DNA of 7,031 nucleotides, from positions 1 to 7,031 of the forward strand of contig NZ_CAHJWX010000093.1 of the NCBI RefSeq assembly GCF_903643065.1, in the 5' to 3' direction. The notes beneath the pieces are model-generated. The model was not told the origin of the DNA. It saw nothing but the letters and a program-made list of their open reading frames with translations, and searched no databases. Positions 5,819 to 7,031 of this stretch are shown one piece after another (within the stretch, counting starts at the first letter, position 1; every line of letters starts with the position of its first letter). Both the position numbers and the translations under genes were made by a program. Source of the stretch: Sphingomonas bacterium (lineage in GTDB: Bacteria; Pseudomonadota; Alphaproteobacteria; Sphingomonadales; Sphingomonadaceae).

Positions 5819-6019
5819 ATGTCAACCGCCGACCCCGATCCCGCCGACCGTTTAGTACCCACCAGCGGCTGGACGATCCGCCGAGCCGCCGAGCCCGAAA
5901 GCTCAAACCGCCCTCTCACCCCAAGGGAGAATTGGCTGGAGCGCTTCGGATCGAGCAGCGCGGATGCGGTAAGGATTTTTAAACGCGCTGAGTTGGCCGC
6001 GAAAAAGCCGCCCACTTAA
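5819..6019 (+). CDS. Small protein 2 of a DPDPADRL pair, 66 aa, unknown function
   Basis: The protein begins MSTADPDPADRL and then diverges entirely from small protein 1. It has a short basic segment (WTIRRAAEPE) and a C-terminal helix with basic residues (ADAVRIFKRAELAAKKPPT). There are two adjacent ATGs (5816 and 5819). The second is chosen because it puts DPDPADRL at residues 5-12, as in the first gene, and keeps the spacing to CAGGTA. The last codons and stop overlap the first of the proposed transposase-binding repeats (6008-6019). So the gene ends exactly where the phage-end region begins. The function is unknown. Translation is supported by the conserved motif and ribosome binding site; the rest of the sequence is less convincing. 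Confidence 0.6.
   Translation: MSTADPDPADRLVPTSGWTIRRAAEPESSNRPLTPRENWLERFGSSSADAVRIFKRAELAAKKPPT
6008..6017 (-). repeat. End-repeat site A, innermost candidate transposase-binding site
   Basis: Plus strand CCGCCCACTT (minus AAGTGGGCGG), continuing as TAAT so that the minus strand reads ATTAAGTGGGCGG. The 10-mer is identical to site B, 82 bases away, and its CCACTTA is identical to the outermost site. Confidence 0.5.
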
Positions 6020-6089
6020 TTTCCGCACAATGAGCGAATTGCCGGCGCTCGGCACGAAATTGTCCAGCAATCCTTGCAGCTTGGCACGT

Positions 6090-6099
6090 CCGCCCACTT
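6090..6099 (-). repeat. End-repeat site B
   Basis: CCGCCCACTT on the plus strand, identical over 10 bases to site A. A weaker relative, CCGCCCGTT, follows at 6102-6110. Confidence 0.5.
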
Positions 6100-6185
6100 C
6101 GCCGCCCGTTCCTCGCGCTAACCGCGACGCTGAAATAGGATCAACGCCTCGCCAAAGCACGCGGCGGTGCTCTCAAAAGCCCCTG

Positions 6186-6209
6186 AAGCGACGCTTTTCC
6201 GCCATTAAG
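6186..6209 (-). repeat. End-repeat site D
   Basis: AAGCGACG followed by TCCGCCATTAAG (core at 6199-6209). It pairs with site C, which has AAGCGACG, TCCGCCCATTT and two fewer spacer bases. The minus strand reads CTTAATGGCGGA. Confidence 0.45.
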
Positions 6210-6275
6210 AAGCCTTTCAAAGATGGTCGCTGAGCTTGTCACGCCCTCCGCGTTCGCCGCCCGGATCACCGCCGA

Positions 6276-6298
6276 AAGCGACGATCCGCCCATTTATG
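6276..6298 (-). repeat. End-repeat site C
   Basis: AAGCGACG (6276-6283), then CCGCCCATTTATG (6286-6298). The core differs from sites A and B by one base in ten. The minus strand reads CATAAATGGGCGG. Confidence 0.5.
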
Positions 6299-6415
6299 CA
6301 GACACAGCAGCCCGCACACCGCAAATCCGGGAAAAGCACGCGTTTCTGCGCCCTCCGTCCGCCAAGCCCCGCCAAAGTCCGGGCAATCCCGCTCAAAACA
6401 GACGATGCAAAACCT

Positions 6416-6432
6416 CGTGTCCACTTACAACA
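6416..6432 (-). other. Proposed prophage left terminus (attL side) with outermost transposase site
   Basis: The minus strand reads TGTTGTAAGTGGACACG from 6432. It begins with the TG dinucleotide typical of Mu-superfamily ends, and TAAGTGG begins six bases in, identical to site A's TAAGTGG. Host-type sequence (the GC-rich hairpin and the alpha-2-macroglobulin gene) begins within about 40 bases on the other side. The exact end is uncertain: another TG lies at 6436-6435. The matching right end and the 5-bp target duplication expected for Mu-type insertion are outside the window. Confidence 0.45.
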
Positions 6433-6467
6433 GGCACCGCATGAGGAGCCGTCGAGCCCACCCCCAA

Positions 6468-6491
6468 CCCCCTCCCGCGAGCGGGAGGGGG
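6468..6491. terminator. Host hairpin downstream of the alpha-2-macroglobulin gene
   Basis: CCCCCTCCCGC (6468-6478) and GCGGGAGGGGG (6481-6491) form a perfect 11-bp inverted repeat with a two-base centre, 19 bases beyond the stop codon at 6511. It is not followed by a T-tract. It could be a GC-rich terminator or one of the dispersed intergenic hairpins common in high-GC alphaproteobacteria. Confidence 0.55.
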
Positions 6492-6510
6492 CATCTAGGC
6501 GCCGAGCCGC

Positions 6511-7031
6511 TCACCGCTCCCCCACCTCGACCACCGCATTGGGCAGCTGCGCGCGCACCGCGGGCGAGTACATCGCCTCGACCCGGCTCGGCGGCAGGCT
6601 GAAGCGGCCGGCGCCGTTCAGCCGCAGCGTGTAGCTGGTGACGAAGCGGCCGGCGGGCACCCAGCTCCAATAGCCGCGCCACGCGTCCTTGCCACGCTCG
6701 ACATAGGCGGGCTGCGCGCCAACATCGACCTCATAGGCCTTGCCGCCGATCAGCGCGCCGAAGCTGGAGCCGCCATGCTGCTCGCCCTGCTGGAGCAGCT
6801 TCGACTGGCCGCCGATGTCGCCCAGGATCGTCGCGCCCGCCGGGACGGGATCGGTGACGGCGACCCAGTTGCGCTCGGCCGAGGCGTCCACCGTCAGCGT
6901 CACGCGCAGCACGTCGCCGCGCGTCAGCTGGCCGGGGTGCCGCGCCTTGATGACCGACACGGCGCGCGTCAGCTTGTAGCCCGCGAACAGCGGCTGGCGT
7001 AGCGGCACGGCGGCGCGGACGGTGACGGTCG
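6511..7031 (-). CDS. Host alpha-2-macroglobulin-like protein, C-terminal part
   Basis: About 173 C-terminal residues are visible, and the frame is open past the window edge. The GTG at 7008 is an internal valine. Typical family text is present: PLRQPLFAGYKLTRAV, then ERNWVAVTDPVPAGATILG, YWSWVPAGRF, and RLNGAGRFSLPPSRVEAMYSP near the end. Bacterial alpha-2-macroglobulins are large periplasmic, usually lipid-anchored proteins that trap proteases through a thioester and are thought to guard the cell envelope; some lack the thioester. The thioester region and signal peptide would lie outside the window. Composition is uniformly high GC and the gene ends normally, so the phage inserted just downstream without breaking it. 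Confidence 0.85.
   Translation of the reverse strand, partial: TVTVRAAVPLRQPLFAGYKLTRAVSVIKARHPGQLTRGDVLRVTLTVDASAERNWVAVTDPVPAGATILGDIGGQSKLLQQGEQHGGSSFGALIGGKAYEVDVGAQPAYVERGKDAWRGYWSWVPAGRFVTSYTLRLNGAGRFSLPPSRVEAMYSPAVRAQLPNAVVEVGER

Larger units (their letters stand above)
6020..6467. other. Gene-poor phage left-end region and junction with host
   Basis: No convincing gene is present. The open frames at 6030-6233 and 6223-6444 lack ribosome binding sites, have unremarkable proline/serine/arginine-rich translations, and the second crosses the proposed phage boundary. The region contains four of the five same-orientation AAGTGG-like repeats (sites B, D, C and the outermost). AAGCGACG also occurs at 6186-6193 and 6276-6283, each just before a repeat (sites D and C). 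A phage end without genes but with spaced short repeats is the layout expected of a Mu-type attachment end. Confidence 0.55.

Noticed and set aside
5903..6160. Minus-strand 85-aa open frame over small gene 2
   Set aside because: It has no ribosome binding site signal that I can see. The plus-strand gene on the same bases has a duplicated leader and a conserved N-terminal motif.
6008..6432. CRISPR array or tandem repeat array
   Set aside because: The repeats are about 10 bp, imperfect and irregularly spaced (82-130 bases), which fits protein-binding sites rather than a CRISPR.
6030..6444. Plus-strand open frames 6030-6233 and 6223-6444 as small genes
   Set aside because: They have no ribosome binding sites or recognisable motifs, overlap the repeat array, and the second crosses the proposed phage boundary.

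Overview
The window holds the left end and early region of a Mu-like transposable prophage, together with the chromosomal gene beside it. High GC (about two thirds by eye), many GTG starts, a bacterial alpha-2-macroglobulin C-terminus and a GC-rich CCCTCCCGC/GCGGGAGGG intergenic hairpin suggest an alphaproteobacterium, plausibly a sphingomonad. That placement is inference; no taxonomic marker is present.

Layout from right to left. Positions 6511-7031 (minus) are the C-terminal part of a host alpha-2-macroglobulin-like gene, followed by a strong hairpin (6468-6491). The phage is proposed to begin at about 6432, where the minus strand reads 5'-TGTTGTAAGTGG. From there to about 6008 lies a gene-poor stretch with five same-orientation copies of a motif around (T)AAGTGGGCGG. 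I interpret these as transposase end-binding sites. Next come two small plus-strand genes (5819-6019 and 5607-5786) sharing an N-terminal DPDPADRL motif, then a candidate immunity repressor (4881-5573, plus).

A 72-bp divergent control region (4809-4880) separates the repressor from a leftward early operon. The operon order is a Ner-like helix-turn-helix protein (4542-4808), a ParB-like protein (3610-4545), an unrecognised 102-aa acidic protein (3324-3632), the MuA-type DDE transposase (1362-3327), a 79-aa Xre-like protein (1088-1327), the MuB-type AAA+ ATPase (71-1009) and the start of a further gene (1-71). GTGA and TGATG start/stop overlaps imply translational coupling. By analogy with Mu, the repressor and Ner-like protein would control the switch at 4809-4880. 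MuA would bind the end repeats and cut and join DNA, and MuB would choose the target and activate MuA.

Most notable points: (i) the transposase reading frame is broken near position 1509, and a one-base correction gives a 654-aa protein close to MuA's 663 aa; (ii) two tandem small genes of unknown function keep DPDPADRL through synonymous changes and share their upstream sequence; (iii) the 79-aa protein between A and B resembles the repressor's DNA-binding domain; (iv) a ParB-like gene and an unknown gene of lower GC sit between ner and A, where Mu has none. The other end of the prophage is outside the window.
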